Origin: Neptunomonas marina
GTDB lineage: Bacteria; Pseudomonadota; Gammaproteobacteria; Pseudomonadales; Balneatricaceae
Reading direction: 5' to 3'
NCBI RefSeq assembly: GCF_004005935.1
Contig: NZ_SACQ01000007.1
Coordinates: 1 to 64,000, forward strand
DNA length: 64,000 nt
Positions 43,016-52,437 of this stretch are shown piece by piece (the first letter of the stretch is position 1; each line of letters opens with the position of its first letter). A program made the translations under genes and the position numbers. The notes under the pieces are model-generated. The model was not told the origin of the DNA, ran no database searches, and saw only the letters and a program-made list of their open reading frames with translations.

Positions 43016-43773
43016 CGCTTGCCAAACACATCTTGAAGCAGCTCGGTGGTGCGTGCGATAGGCTGCTGGCGGATCCGTTTCTCCTCCTCTGCCAAGCGCA
43101 CAAATAGGCCATCGAGTGCTGCTTCTGTCACATGATCACCCAAGTTAGGGCTCATACCCTTGAGCATTGGAACCTTATTTTCAGCCTCCCCAACCAGTAA
43201 CTGATACGCTTGCGTCACGCCGCTGCTGGACATCGCCTCTTCAATCAGCGGCTTGAGCTTGGTTTGTAACTGCGGGCGGGTTTTTTCATCGAAGTAATCC
43301 GTGGCAGCGGTCTCTCCGGCGGTGTAGATCCGCTGCACATCTTCAAGCGTCATCTGCTCAAGCGTTTGTGTAAAGATGGGGGTAGCGGTTGTGATCGCTT
43401 TTTCTGCCGCTTGGTTCATGCTGGCCTCAAATGCGTCCACCTGATCGGAGAAACCATAGTTGCGTAGCAGTAACCCAACTGTATCAACACCCTTAGGTAG
43501 AGGAATTGCCACGTCTTTGTAGTTCGCATAACCGCCATCGCTAGCTAACCGAGCAATCGCGCGCTCACCGCCAATCTGCAATGCCTCTTTTAGCCCTTTG
43601 GCAAGCGTAGCGCTATCGACGCCCTGTGGCAGTGCGATGGCGCTTTGAGAGTCAGCCTTTAAAAGCTGCTCGCCTTGCTTCAATAGGTCGTCTAAGCCTG
43701 CTGATGCGGGCATTGCAACGGTGAGTGAAAGTGCCAGTGCTGCCGCAGATATGGCGTGAGTGGAATAGGTCAT
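43012..43773 (-). CDS. DUF4197 family exported protein
   Basis: A 253-residue protein with a signal peptide (about 1-25, MPASA) and a helical body. Features of DUF4197 are visible: GLKEALQIGGERAIARL, and the C-terminal VTEAALDGLFVRLAEEEKRI close to the family end, which often finishes with a few basic residues (FGKR here). The role is unknown. It overlaps the EamA transporter gene upstream by four bases and the diguanylate cyclase end by four. Confidence 0.85.
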   Translation of the reverse strand: MTYSTHAISAAALALSLTVAMPASAGLDDLLKQGEQLLKADSQSAIALPQGVDSATLAKGLKEALQIGGERAIARLASDGGYANYKDVAIPLPKGVDTVGLLLRNYGFSDQVDAFEASMNQAAEKAITTATPIFTQTLEQMTLEDVQRIYTAGETAATDYFDEKTRPQLQTKLKPLIEEAMSSSGVTQAYQLLVGEAENKVPMLKGMSPNLGDHVTEAALDGLFVRLAEEEKRIRQQPIARTTELLQDVFGKR

Positions 43774-44693
43774 GACGACTCCTTGCTGATCGCTCTTGAT
43801 GTGTTGGCGAGGCGCGCATGGCGCTTATCTCTAAACCAGCTTCGCACAGCCGGTAGGCGGTTGACCAGTACTGCAAGGAAGATAAGCACGCAGCCACTAA
43901 ACTGCAGCAGGGTCATTGACTCGCTAAACCATAACGCCGCAAACAGGGCAGCCCAAACTGGCTCTAATGTCATGATAATGGCTGAGTGGCTGGCGGGCGC
44001 TAAGCTCTGTCCGCTGGTTTGTAGCAGAAATCGCAAGCTGGTTGCGATCAGTGCACTGGCCGCCAGCCAGCCCCAGATCGCGGGAGGTTGCTGGAAGTCC
44101 CAGCTTTCTAAAACGGCTGAACCGCCCGCCGTAATGACACCGGTCAGCAATAATTGAACGGCCGTCAGAGGCAGTGGCGAGATCTTCGCGGCTGCGCGGG
44201 AGTTGAGGATAAACACGAACGCGATAAACAGCGCCGATAGCAAAAAATAGATCTCAGCTAGACCAAACCGCAGCTCACTGTCCAGTGATAAGCACGCTAA
44301 CCCGGCCACCACAAACGGGAGCGATATAAACACATAGCGGTTGGGACGCTCGCCAAACAGGAGGCTGATCAACGGCACCATCACGATACCCAAGCTGGTG
44401 AGGAATGCCCCGACGCCAATATGGGATGCATGTTTAAGGCCTAAAATCCAAAACGTCATCGCAATACCAAATGTCACGCCAACCACCGTGGCGCTGCGCC
44501 ATTGGTACGCACTGAAGTTGCGCAGCGCCCTCCAGCCAATGACCGCCAGAATGAGCCCAGCACTTGTGAAGCGCAGGGCCATAAAGAGCAGTGGTGAAAG
44601 ACCTTGAACCGCTTCGCGCGAGAAGATCCAACCAGCCGCTGCAACGAGTGTGGTGATCAGTAGTAGGAGATCTGCTCGGTGATGTGTGGTCAC
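43770..44693 (-). CDS. EamA/DMT-family transporter
   Basis: About 307 residues with ten predicted membrane helices in two EamA repeats (first opens LLLLITTLVAAAGWIFSREA; second begins near residue 150). I chose GTG 44693 (VTTHHRADLLLL), behind an AGGACGGTAAG run. The frame open upstream to 44831 adds a non-hydrophobic stretch unlike the family. DMT carriers export amino acids, nucleosides or other metabolites; the substrate cannot be told. The stop overlaps the DUF4197 start, so they are co-transcribed. Confidence 0.82.
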   Translation of the reverse strand: MTTHHRADLLLLITTLVAAAGWIFSREAVQGLSPLLFMALRFTSAGLILAVIGWRALRNFSAYQWRSATVVGVTFGIAMTFWILGLKHASHIGVGAFLTSLGIVMVPLISLLFGERPNRYVFISLPFVVAGLACLSLDSELRFGLAEIYFLLSALFIAFVFILNSRAAAKISPLPLTAVQLLLTGVITAGGSAVLESWDFQQPPAIWGWLAASALIATSLRFLLQTSGQSLAPASHSAIIMTLEPVWAALFAALWFSESMTLLQFSGCVLIFLAVLVNRLPAVRSWFRDKRHARLANTSRAISKESS

Positions 44694-44912
44694 GCTTACC
44701 GTCCTGTCTGTAATCCATGTGAAAAGGGCAGCATGGTAGCAAAATTTAGCGGCTAAACCGTGTTTTGACGGCTGCATAAGTGTGTTGCAGCGGAGTAGAT
44801 GTTGGGTAAGCGGTACCGTGAAATGGGTCATTTCAAACGTGCGTTTATTAATATCTTACTAATATCGGGATCACTACTATGCGCAGCTTTTAACCAATTA
44901 AAGGCACAAAAC

Positions 44913-47303
44913 ATGGCAGTTTCGCTTCGGGATCTGAAACGCAGACGGGTTTCCAAGCCTGTTGAGGCAGTACTGGTTTCGCTCTTAATGGCAGCAGGCA
45001 GCACCTCGCTCGCAGCAGACGAAAAACGCATCGCGATCGTCTACTCTGATGAGAGCGCAGAGCAATTTTACGATAAATTTGCTTACCAGCAGCTCTTTGC
45101 CGCATCCCAGTATCAAGCGACGATGGCGGGAATTCCGTTCGATCTGATCAACGCCGCTGAGTTAACACAGTCTGAGCAATTGAAGCGTTACTCCGCTATT
45201 TTGATGCCAAATCTATCGCATATTCAGGCGGACTGGCGCGAGGCGATCGAGGCTTCGCTGGCTGAGGCGACCGCGGCAGGCGTTAGCTTAATCACCGCCG
45301 GAAACTTCTTAACCAATGATGCCGACGGCAATGTCCTGGCGGGTAACCCTTATCGTGCCACTGAAAACCTGCTGCAGCTGAGCTATTCCCAGTATTTTGG
45401 CGGAGTGGCAGCGAGCGTGACCACCTCGGCGGCACCGCACCCGGTGATTGATCAGTACGGCACGAACCAAGCGGTTGTGGATTATGGCCAGCTCTGGTTC
45501 AACAGCTATCAGCCACTCACCACCCATGCGCATGATCTTGTTAGCGTTGCAGTAAACGGCAGCACGGTGACCGGCGGTTGGGCTCTCGATCATGGCGATT
45601 ACCGTGTTGTGCACTTCTCCAATGAGCAAGTCATGATGGATAACAACCTGTTGTGGCGTGCGCTCCAGTGGGCGACGTATGGCTCGCAAGAAGCCGTTGG
45701 CTTACAGATGACACGTGCCGACAGCCTCTTTTATGCGCGCAACGATATGGATCAATCGATGTTTGCCAACACGTTACACAACACCGATATTCCGTTACTG
45801 GATATCGTGACAACGTGGCAGAAAGATTATGATTTTGTTGGCTCGTTCTACCTAAATATTGGTAACAACCCAGCAGCGGGTGAGTACACGGACTGGAGCG
45901 TTTCTGCACCGCTATTCCAAGCGTATGCTGATCTTGGTAATGGCATTGGCAGCCACTCCTACACCCATCCACACCACACAACAGAGCTCACTGATGAGGA
46001 GCTAGTCTTTGAGTTTAAAGACAGTGCACAGGTGCTGCGCGATAACCTTCAGCTACCGGTTATAGGTGCTGCGGTACCGGGTAATCCCGAAGATGAGCGC
46101 GTGCGCACCGAGATGAAAAAGCACTACAAATATATCTCCGGCCGCACTGGCGATATCGGCTCTGGCTACCGTGGCGCCTTTGGTAAACTGACAGATAAAG
46201 ATACCAGTCTCTACTTCAGCTTGAATATGTCGCCGGACTACACCCTCATTCAATACTTGAATCAGACCCCTGCACAGGCCTTAGCAACGTGGAAGCAAGA
46301 GTTTGACGCGCTAACGCGTTACGGCTCTGCGCCTATCGCTAATTGGCTATGGCACGATTATGCCGTGACCAACTCTGCTGATCTGTATGGCACCAATACG
46401 TTACGTGATCTGGTTGCCTATGCGGCCGAGCAAGGTACCGAGTTTATTACCGGTGAGGGTCTCTATCAGCGCCTGGAGCAGTTCGCGAATACGCGCTTAG
46501 ATAGCGAAAAAACCGCCGATGGCTGGCGTGTCAGCGTTGCGGGTAACGATATCGGACACTTTGCGTTGAAACTGACAGCCGATACGCAGATTGCAGCGGT
46601 TGCCAACTGGTATGCCTATAACACCAATGAGGTCTTTGTACCGCGCCAAGGCGGCACATTTGAGATAAAAACAGGTGGCCAGCCTAGCGCTGTGACGCGT
46701 ATCACTGACCTGCCGACTCGCGCTGAGCTGATTGACGTAACCGGCGATGGGCAGCAGCTTGCGTTTACCCTGCAAGGCCAAGGTGATGTGGTTGTCACAC
46801 TCGCTTCATCTGCGCCGGTCACCGTATTAGGTGCAAGCAGCTACCAGCAGCAGGGAGAGCAACTGGTCATTACACTGGCTCATGCTGCTCAGCATACAGT
46901 CACAGTGAAGCCTACCGTGGTAGAGACGAAAGCCTGTTACTTGAAAGACCTGTACTCCAACAAGTATCTGGAGGATTACAACGGTTACTATGTTGCTTTG
47001 AGTGCTAAAAAAACCAAGCGTACCGAGTGGCAACTGGAGCGTTATGGGAGCCGTTATGTGCGGATTCGTAGCGTGAATAGCCAGCGCTATCTATCAGCAG
47101 CCAGCCGTTACTATCCTGTGTTATCTAGCACGCCACACCGCTACCGTGCGAGCTGGCGTTTCTATGAGGGAAGCCAAAGCACCAAGATCCGTAATCGCGG
47201 CTATGGCCGTTACCTGCGGGCGCGTAACTACTACCAAATTGATCTAACGAGCTACTCTAGCCACAGCGAGTGGGTCTTTGAAGGCGATTGCGCGATCAAG
47301 TAA
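44913..47303 (+). CDS. Secreted polysaccharide-deacetylase-like protein with C-terminal beta-trefoil-like repeats
   Basis: About 796 residues from ATG 44913. Signal peptide: basic DLKRRR, hydrophobic core, cleavage near SLA-ADE. The frame opens upstream at 44799 and contains a second signal-like segment, so the start is uncertain. Residues about 40-250 look like a glutamine-amidotransferase-like fold (RIAIVYSD). Then a NodB-like deacetylase core: Asp278 and Asp280 in ARNDMDQ, His348-X3-His352 in SHSYTH, and LWHDY later. It resembles the Agd3/CE18 group of amino-sugar polymer deacetylases. Residues about 675-794 are three approximately 40-residue repeats, each with an R/K-Y-L core and ending in a W-containing strand, as in beta-trefoils. 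No exopolysaccharide synthesis genes adjoin. Confidence 0.72.
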   Translation: MAVSLRDLKRRRVSKPVEAVLVSLLMAAGSTSLAADEKRIAIVYSDESAEQFYDKFAYQQLFAASQYQATMAGIPFDLINAAELTQSEQLKRYSAILMPNLSHIQADWREAIEASLAEATAAGVSLITAGNFLTNDADGNVLAGNPYRATENLLQLSYSQYFGGVAASVTTSAAPHPVIDQYGTNQAVVDYGQLWFNSYQPLTTHAHDLVSVAVNGSTVTGGWALDHGDYRVVHFSNEQVMMDNNLLWRALQWATYGSQEAVGLQMTRADSLFYARNDMDQSMFANTLHNTDIPLLDIVTTWQKDYDFVGSFYLNIGNNPAAGEYTDWSVSAPLFQAYADLGNGIGSHSYTHPHHTTELTDEELVFEFKDSAQVLRDNLQLPVIGAAVPGNPEDERVRTEMKKHYKYISGRTGDIGSGYRGAFGKLTDKDTSLYFSLNMSPDYTLIQYLNQTPAQALATWKQEFDALTRYGSAPIANWLWHDYAVTNSADLYGTNTLRDLVAYAAEQGTEFITGEGLYQRLEQFANTRLDSEKTADGWRVSVAGNDIGHFALKLTADTQIAAVANWYAYNTNEVFVPRQGGTFEIKTGGQPSAVTRITDLPTRAELIDVTGDGQQLAFTLQGQGDVVVTLASSAPVTVLGASSYQQQGEQLVITLAHAAQHTVTVKPTVVETKACYLKDLYSNKYLEDYNGYYVALSAKKTKRTEWQLERYGSRYVRIRSVNSQRYLSAASRYYPVLSSTPHRYRASWRFYEGSQSTKIRNRGYGRYLRARNYYQIDLTSYSSHSEWVFEGDCAIK

Positions 47304-47324
47304 CCCAGCAAGATAGAGACCACT

Positions 47325-47350
47325 AAAGCCCTGCATCGCAGGGCTTTTTT
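47325..47350. terminator. Strong bidirectional terminator
   Basis: AAAGCCCTGC (47325-47334) and GCAGGGCTTT (47338-47347) pair fully around ATC, with six T in all at the right. It lies between the convergent deacetylase and LysR genes. The left A-run can serve the minus-strand gene. Confidence 0.9.
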
Positions 47351-47357
47351 ATGCCAC

Positions 47358-48275
47358 TTAGCTAATGCGGCATAGGTGGCCTTCGCTATCGAGGCGTTGT
47401 TTAATCCAGCTGCAAAATGCAGCGACTTTTGTGGCGATAGGTTTGTTGGGCAGCACCAGATAATGAGCGCCTGTTGATGGCAGCGTAAAGGGATGCGCTG
47501 CCACCAACTCTCCGCGCTTAATTTGCGCATCCACAACAAAACTACGGGCCAACAAAAGGCCGACCCCATTGCAGGCCGCATCGATAGCAATCGTGCTGGT
47601 ATCGCTCTCTAAAATAGGCTGCGGCACCGCATTATGTATGCCCTGCTTGCGAAACCATTGCTGCCAGTTTTCACGATCTCCCATGGTGCTGATAAGCGGG
47701 CACTCCGCGATCTCAAAAGGATCCTCCGTGACGGGGTGATGTGCTAAGAACGCTGGGCTGGCAACCACCTGCCAATACTCATTAGTGAGGCGCTCTACAC
47801 GCATACCGGTCCAATCTCCAAAGCCGTTAGAGATCTCCAGATCCGCCGCCTCCACTTCGGTTTGCGATGGCCACACCGATGAGATTAACCGGACCTGTAA
47901 ATCGGGGTGTTGCGCGTAGAAATCGTTTAAGCGCGGCACGAGCCAGCGCTGCATAAAGCTGGTGCCACATTTAATTGTCAGCCGAGCGCGCTGATCCTTG
48001 CCAAATAGATCGTGGGTGCTGGCTAGCAAGCTGCTGAACGCCTCGGTCAAGATGGGCAGGTACGCCTGCGCGCTATCCGTGAGCTCCAGTTTGCGCGGCT
48101 TACGGATAAATAGCTGAGTACCGAGATACTCCTCGAGTAGCTTCACCTGCTGGCTGATCGCTCCCTGCGTGACATGTAGCTCCTCTGCTGCTCGGGTTAG
48201 GCTGCGCAGCCGTGCGGCAGCCTCAAATGCTTTCAGTGCATTTAACGGGGGGAGAGGTTTACGACGTGGAGACAT
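47358..48275 (-). CDS. LysR-family regulator (GcvA-like)
   Basis: A 305-residue LysR regulator opening RRKPLPPLNALKAFEAAARL, the GcvA/AmpR branch signature. The helix-turn-helix is at about 22-65 (LTRAAEELHVTQGAISQQV), followed by an effector-binding domain. It is divergent from phnG across 316 bp, so it may control the C-P lyase operon in place of the usual PhnF, which is absent from the window. That link is inferred from position only. Confidence 0.85.
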   Translation of the reverse strand: MSPRRKPLPPLNALKAFEAAARLRSLTRAAEELHVTQGAISQQVKLLEEYLGTQLFIRKPRKLELTDSAQAYLPILTEAFSSLLASTHDLFGKDQRARLTIKCGTSFMQRWLVPRLNDFYAQHPDLQVRLISSVWPSQTEVEAADLEISNGFGDWTGMRVERLTNEYWQVVASPAFLAHHPVTEDPFEIAECPLISTMGDRENWQQWFRKQGIHNAVPQPILESDTSTIAIDAACNGVGLLLARSFVVDAQIKRGELVAAHPFTLPSTGAHYLVLPNKPIATKVAAFCSWIKQRLDSEGHLCRIS

Positions 48276-48591
48276 AGTGCGCTCGTATGGGTTAGAAAAT
48301 CTGAGGTAAACAAAGCGATGTTGCTAATGCTGGACCTTGGCTCAGCGCAGCCGAACGCCCTTGATAGCAAAAAAAGATGACAGATATGTTGCATATAGTT
48401 GCATGAAAGCTGGTTTTTTTAAGTTTTAGGTGCACTTTTTCGGTTCTCAGCGCGTCAATCACCACCATGCAACGCGTTCGCTAGCGCATTAGAATTTCTT
48501 ATCAATGCGTGAAGATATGCTCCATTTTTTCTCGCGCAATCACTCGCCACAATGCTGCTCATCGAATGACAAAACAGGATGGGATTTCAGC
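48276..48591. promoter_or_regulatory. Divergent control region of the LysR gene and phnG-N, with three GTTGCAT elements
   Basis: There is no gene in this 316-bp stretch. GTTGCAT occurs at 48388-48394 and again at 48398-48404 (ten-base period, one helical turn) and inverted as ATGCAAC at 48467-48473. These could be LysR half-sites. The tandem pair loosely recalls a Pho box in layout but not in sequence. A good Pho box (CTGTCAT repeats) was not found. The frame that opens at 48505 in this region is only an upstream extension of phnG. Confidence 0.4.
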
Positions 48592-49065
48592 ATGAGTGCT
48601 GCCAATCAAACCACGCTAACCGCATCCCAGCTCGCACGTCAGCATTGGCTGGGTGTATTAGCTAAAGTGCCTGCCGAGCAGCTACAACAGCAGTGGGCGG
48701 CGTTGGACTTAACCCCCGATTATCAACTGATCCGCCCGCCGGAGATCGGCCTGACGATGGTGCGCGCCCGTGTGGGTGGCAGTGGTCAGCCGTTCAATAT
48801 GGCAGAGATGACAATTACACGCTGCGCTATACGGCTAACCAGCGGCACGTTGGGCGTTAGTTATGTTGCGGGGCGCGATAAACGCAAAGCGCTCACCGTA
48901 GCTTTGGCAGATGCGCTGTTGCAAGAGGACACAGACCAGCAGCTTCAACAGCAGTTGGTTGTGCCACTGGAAGCCAGCCTACAAGCCGCTGCAGATGCGC
49001 GTGCCGCTGATGCCAGCCAAACCAAGGTGGACTTCTTTACGCTAGTTCGAGGAGAGGATGAATGA
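48592..49065 (+). CDS. phnG: C-P lyase subunit PhnG
   Basis: A 157-residue PhnG, part of the PhnGHIJ core complex that moves phosphonates onto ATP and splits the C-P bond. Recognised by LGVLAKVPAEQL, RPPEIGLTMVRARVGGSGQPFN and EMTITRCAIRL. ATG 48592 is used, with AGGATGGGA just upstream. The frame upstream to 48505 is not family-like. It overlaps phnH by four bases. Confidence 0.93.
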   Translation: MSAANQTTLTASQLARQHWLGVLAKVPAEQLQQQWAALDLTPDYQLIRPPEIGLTMVRARVGGSGQPFNMAEMTITRCAIRLTSGTLGVSYVAGRDKRKALTVALADALLQEDTDQQLQQQLVVPLEASLQAAADARAADASQTKVDFFTLVRGEDE

Positions 49066-49676
49066 GCGTCTCAAGCGAGTTACTCGTCGCAGGTTTTAAT
49101 GATGCCGTGCACGATGGCCAGCAGGTGTTTCGTGCTCTGCTCACGGCCATGAGTGAGCCGGGCAAGCTGCAGCAGCCAAATCTGATAGCTGAGGGACCGG
49201 GCGCGTTAAATGCTAATAGTTGGCAGGTGGCGTTAGCTTTGCTGGATGCTGATACACCAGTCTGGTTGAGTGAGCGCTTGGCCGCTGACGCCGCGATCTC
49301 GTCTAACCTGCGCTTTCATTGCCAAAGCCCCCAGGTGGATAGCCCGCAGCACGCAGCTTTCGCGTTGTGTGATGCCAGTGATGTTCCTGATATTACCCTG
49401 CTGAATATGGGCAGCGCCGAGCAGCCCGATCGCAGCACAACATTGATTGTTCAAGTTCCCGCGATTAGCAACGAGCCGCACTGGACGCTCACAGGGCCCG
49501 GCATCGCAACCGAGCGTCAGTTGCGCATCGGTGGGTTGAGCTCAACATTTGTTGAGCAGCTTATTGCCAGCCGCCAGCGCTTTCCGATGGGCATCGACTG
49601 CATCTTCTGCAGCGCCGACACGCTCGTAGCGGTGCCGCGCTCGACTCAGATCGATATCAACATGGGAGGCCGTTGA
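49062..49676 (+). CDS. phnH: C-P lyase subunit PhnH
   Basis: A 204-residue PhnH with GFNDAVHDGQQVFRALLTAM at the start and LTGPGIATERQLRIGGL and FPMGIDCIFCS near the end, all typical. It is a PLP-transferase-like fold without PLP binding and a structural member of the PhnGHIJ core. ATGA overlaps with phnG; phnI begins two bases after its stop. Confidence 0.93.
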   Translation: MSVSSELLVAGFNDAVHDGQQVFRALLTAMSEPGKLQQPNLIAEGPGALNANSWQVALALLDADTPVWLSERLAADAAISSNLRFHCQSPQVDSPQHAAFALCDASDVPDITLLNMGSAEQPDRSTTLIVQVPAISNEPHWTLTGPGIATERQLRIGGLSSTFVEQLIASRQRFPMGIDCIFCSADTLVAVPRSTQIDINMGGR

Positions 49677-49677
49677 G

Positions 49678-50793
49678 ATGTATGTTGCCGTAAAAGGGGG
49701 CGAGCAGGCGATCGATAACGCACACGCGTTGATGCGCAAGCAGCGCCGCGGAGATACCAAACTTGCAGAACTTACTGTTGCCCAGATCCAAGCGCAGCTG
49801 CCGTTAGCGGTTGATCGCGTCATGAATGAAGGGTCGGTTTACGATCCTGAACTGGCGGCATTAGCGTTAAAACAAGCCAGTGGTGATGCGGTGGAAGCGA
49901 TCTTCCTGCTGCGCGCTTACCGCACCACACTGCCGCGTTTTGGTTACAGCGAAGCGTTGGATACCGAAGCGATGCAGATTGAGCGGCGTATCTCCGGCAC
50001 CTTCAAGGAGTTGCCGGGAGGTCAGATATTAGGCGCCACTTATGACTATACCCACCGCCTGCTCGATTTTGCTTTGTTAGCAGAGGGCGAGGCGGCGCAA
50101 GCAGCGCGTGAGCCTGCGTCGTCAGAGCCGCTTGAGCCATGTCCGCGCGTTTTGGAGTTACTGAACCAAGAGGGGTTGATTGAACGCAGCCGCAACGAAG
50201 GCGAGCAAGATCAAACCCCACGAGATCTGACCCGCGAGCCTGTCACCTACCCAGCCGAGCGTACCGTGCGGTTACAGAACCTAGTGCGCGGCGATGAAGG
50301 TTTCCTGCTCGCCTTGAGCTATGCCTCCATGCGCGGCTATGGCGATAGTCACCCCTTTGCGGGCGAGCTGCGTACAGGCCGTGTGAGCGTTGCGCTGGTG
50401 CCGGAGGAGCTCGGTTTTGCGGTGGAGATTGGTGACATGCTGCTCACCGAGTGCGAGATGGTAAACCAGTTCCATGGCAGTGCTACGGAGCCTCCTCAAT
50501 TCACCCGTGGTTATGGTGTGGCGCTGGGGCGCTCGGAGCGCAAAGCGATGAGTGTTGCGCTGGTGGAGCGCGCGCTGCGTGCCGATGAGCTGGGTGAGAT
50601 GGTGGCCTATCCCACACAAGATCAAGAGTTTGTGCTCTCCCACACCGATTGCGTGTCGGCCAATGGCTTTGTGTCGCACCTTAAGCTGCCGCACTACGTG
50701 GACTTCCAGTCGGAGCTGGAGATGATTCGCCGTCTGCGCCGCGAACAGCAGACCTCAACACAACAGACGGATGCGGAGCAGAACGATGTCTGA
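49678..50793 (+). CDS. phnI: C-P lyase subunit PhnI (nucleosidase)
   Basis: A 371-residue PhnI starting MYVAVKGGEQAIDNAHALM. It is the purine-nucleoside-hydrolysing core subunit which, with PhnG, H and L, couples phosphonate to the ribose of ATP. The conserved GYGDSHPFAGELR and ECEMVNQF segments are present. It overlaps phnJ by eight bases. Confidence 0.95.
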   Translation: MYVAVKGGEQAIDNAHALMRKQRRGDTKLAELTVAQIQAQLPLAVDRVMNEGSVYDPELAALALKQASGDAVEAIFLLRAYRTTLPRFGYSEALDTEAMQIERRISGTFKELPGGQILGATYDYTHRLLDFALLAEGEAAQAAREPASSEPLEPCPRVLELLNQEGLIERSRNEGEQDQTPRDLTREPVTYPAERTVRLQNLVRGDEGFLLALSYASMRGYGDSHPFAGELRTGRVSVALVPEELGFAVEIGDMLLTECEMVNQFHGSATEPPQFTRGYGVALGRSERKAMSVALVERALRADELGEMVAYPTQDQEFVLSHTDCVSANGFVSHLKLPHYVDFQSELEMIRRLRREQQTSTQQTDAEQNDV

Positions 50794-51640
50794 AGTCGCA
50801 ACAGGTTATAACTTTGCTTACCTTGATGAGCAGTCCAAGCGGATGATTCGCCGCGCGTTGTTGAAGGCGGTGGCCATTCCGGGCTTTCAGGTGCCTTTTG
50901 GTGGTCGCGAGATGCCACTGCCACACGGCTGGGGAACCGGCGGTATGCAGGTCACAGCATCGGTTATTGGCCAGCAAGATACGCTGAAAGTGATCGACCA
51001 AGGCGCTGACGATACCACCAACGCGGTGAGTATCCGTCGCTTCTTTGCTCGCACGGCAGGCGTGGCCACCACCGAAGAGACCGCCGCCGCTGACTTGATC
51101 CAAACGCGCCACCGTATTCCAGAAACACCGCTGCGTAACGGCCAGATTTTAATCTATCAAGTGCCGACACCAGAGCCGCTGCGCTTTATTGAGCCGCGCG
51201 ACTCGGAAACGATCAAAATGCACGCCCTGCGCGAGTATGGCGCTATGCAGGTCAAGCTCTATGAAGATGTGGCACGTTTTGGCCATATCGCCACCAGCTA
51301 TGACTATCCGGTGATGGTGAATCGTCGCTACATGATGAGCCCCTCTCCGATACCGAAGTTCGATAACCCGAAAATGGATCGTATGCCGGCACTGCAGCTC
51401 TTTGGTGCAGGGTTCGAAAAGCGCATCTACGCGGTGCCGCCCTACACCCAAGTGACGAGCTTGGATTTTGATGATCACCCCTTCGAGGTGCAGAGCTGGG
51501 AAGAGAGCTGTGCCATCTGTGCAGCGCAAGACAGTTTCCTTGATGAGGTGATCACGGACGATGCCGGTAGCCGGATGTTCGTCTGCTCTGATACTGACTA
51601 CTGCCGCCAACGTGTGGCGCAACAGGAGGCCAACCCATGA
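50786..51640 (+). CDS. phnJ: C-P lyase PhnJ (radical SAM C-P bond cleavage)
   Basis: A 284-residue PhnJ, the radical-SAM enzyme that breaks the C-P bond of ribose-1-phosphonate-5-phosphate. Cys242, Cys245, Cys267 and Cys273 reproduce the spacing of E. coli Cys241, 244, 266 and 272, so the iron-sulfur and thiyl residues are intact. ATG 50786 lies in the end of phnI; the five extra codons upstream are not family sequence. It overlaps phnK by four bases. Confidence 0.96.
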   Translation: MSEVATGYNFAYLDEQSKRMIRRALLKAVAIPGFQVPFGGREMPLPHGWGTGGMQVTASVIGQQDTLKVIDQGADDTTNAVSIRRFFARTAGVATTEETAAADLIQTRHRIPETPLRNGQILIYQVPTPEPLRFIEPRDSETIKMHALREYGAMQVKLYEDVARFGHIATSYDYPVMVNRRYMMSPSPIPKFDNPKMDRMPALQLFGAGFEKRIYAVPPYTQVTSLDFDDHPFEVQSWEESCAICAAQDSFLDEVITDDAGSRMFVCSDTDYCRQRVAQQEANP

Positions 51641-52437
51641 GTGCGCAAACAGCACAATGGCAAGATGTCGCGCCACTACTTCAGGTGCGTGAGTTAAGTA
51701 AGTTTTATGCGCCGGGTAAAGGCTGCGGTGATATTGATTTCGACCTCTATCCTGGAGAAGTACTGGGGATTGTGGGGGAGTCAGGCTCGGGTAAATCAAC
51801 GCTGTTGAATGTGTTATCCGCCCGCTTAGCCCCCGATGCTGGGCAAGTGATCTACCAAAGCGAACAGTTTGGTGAGCTGGATCTATACGCCTGTGATGAA
51901 GCACAGCGCCGCGTTTTGATGCGCTCAGAGTGGGGCATTGTGCACCAACATGCCCGCGATGGTTTGCGCATGAACGTGAGCGCCGGAGCGAATATCGGCG
52001 AGCGCTTGATGGCGGTGGGTGAGCGCCATTACGGCAATATTCGTGAACGCGCACAAGCATGGTTGGAAGCGGTAGAGATCGATAGCAGCCGAATTGATGA
52101 TCGTCCTAGCCAGTTCTCGGGTGGTATGCAGCAGCGCCTACAAATTGCCCGCAACCTGGTGACTCATCCGCAACTGATCTTTATGGATGAGCCCACCGGC
52201 GGCTTGGATGTATCGGTACAGGCGAAACTGCTCGATATGTTGCGTGGTTTGGTGGCGGAGCTGGGCTTGAGCGTCATTATCGTGACTCATGATTTGGCGG
52301 TTGCGCGGCTACTGGCGCATCGTCTGATGGTGATGCGTCGCGGCCAAGTGGTGGAGAGCGGTCTAACGGATCAGGTGCTAGATGATCCGCAGCACCCTTA
52401 CACCCAACTGCTCGTCTCTTCGATTTTGCAAAACTGA
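51637..52437 (+). CDS. phnK: C-P lyase ABC-type protein PhnK
   Basis: A 266-residue ATP-binding cassette protein. Walker A is GESGSGKS at about 47-54, the signature FSGGM at about 162-166, Walker B LIFMDEP, and the H-loop [11 protein letters not shown]. PhnK binds PhnJ in the core complex rather than acting as a transporter. It has the PhnK insert around [17 protein letters not shown]. Its stop and the phnL ATG share one base. Confidence 0.93.
   Translation: MSAQTAQWQDVAPLLQVRELSKFYAPGKGCGDIDFDLYPGEVLGIVGESGSGKSTLLNVLSARLAPDAGQVIYQSEQFGELDLYACDEAQRRVLMRSEWGIVHQHARDGLRMNVSAGANIGERLMAVGERHYGNIRERAQAWLEAVEIDSSRIDDRPSQFSGGMQQRLQIARNLVTHPQLIFMDEPTGGLDVSVQAKLLDMLRGLVAELGLSVIIVTHDLAVARLLAHRLMVMRRGQVVESGLTDQVLDDPQHPYTQLLVSSILQN

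Noticed and set aside
48361-48420. A Pho box ahead of phnG.
   Set aside because: The repeated heptamer here is GTTGCAT with a ten-base period, not CTGTCAT with eleven, so PhoB binding is not supported.
51149-52060. A 303-codon frame on the minus strand across phnJ-phnK.
   Set aside because: Opposite two clear genes; the His/Arg-rich product is typical of antisense frames over GC-biased codons.
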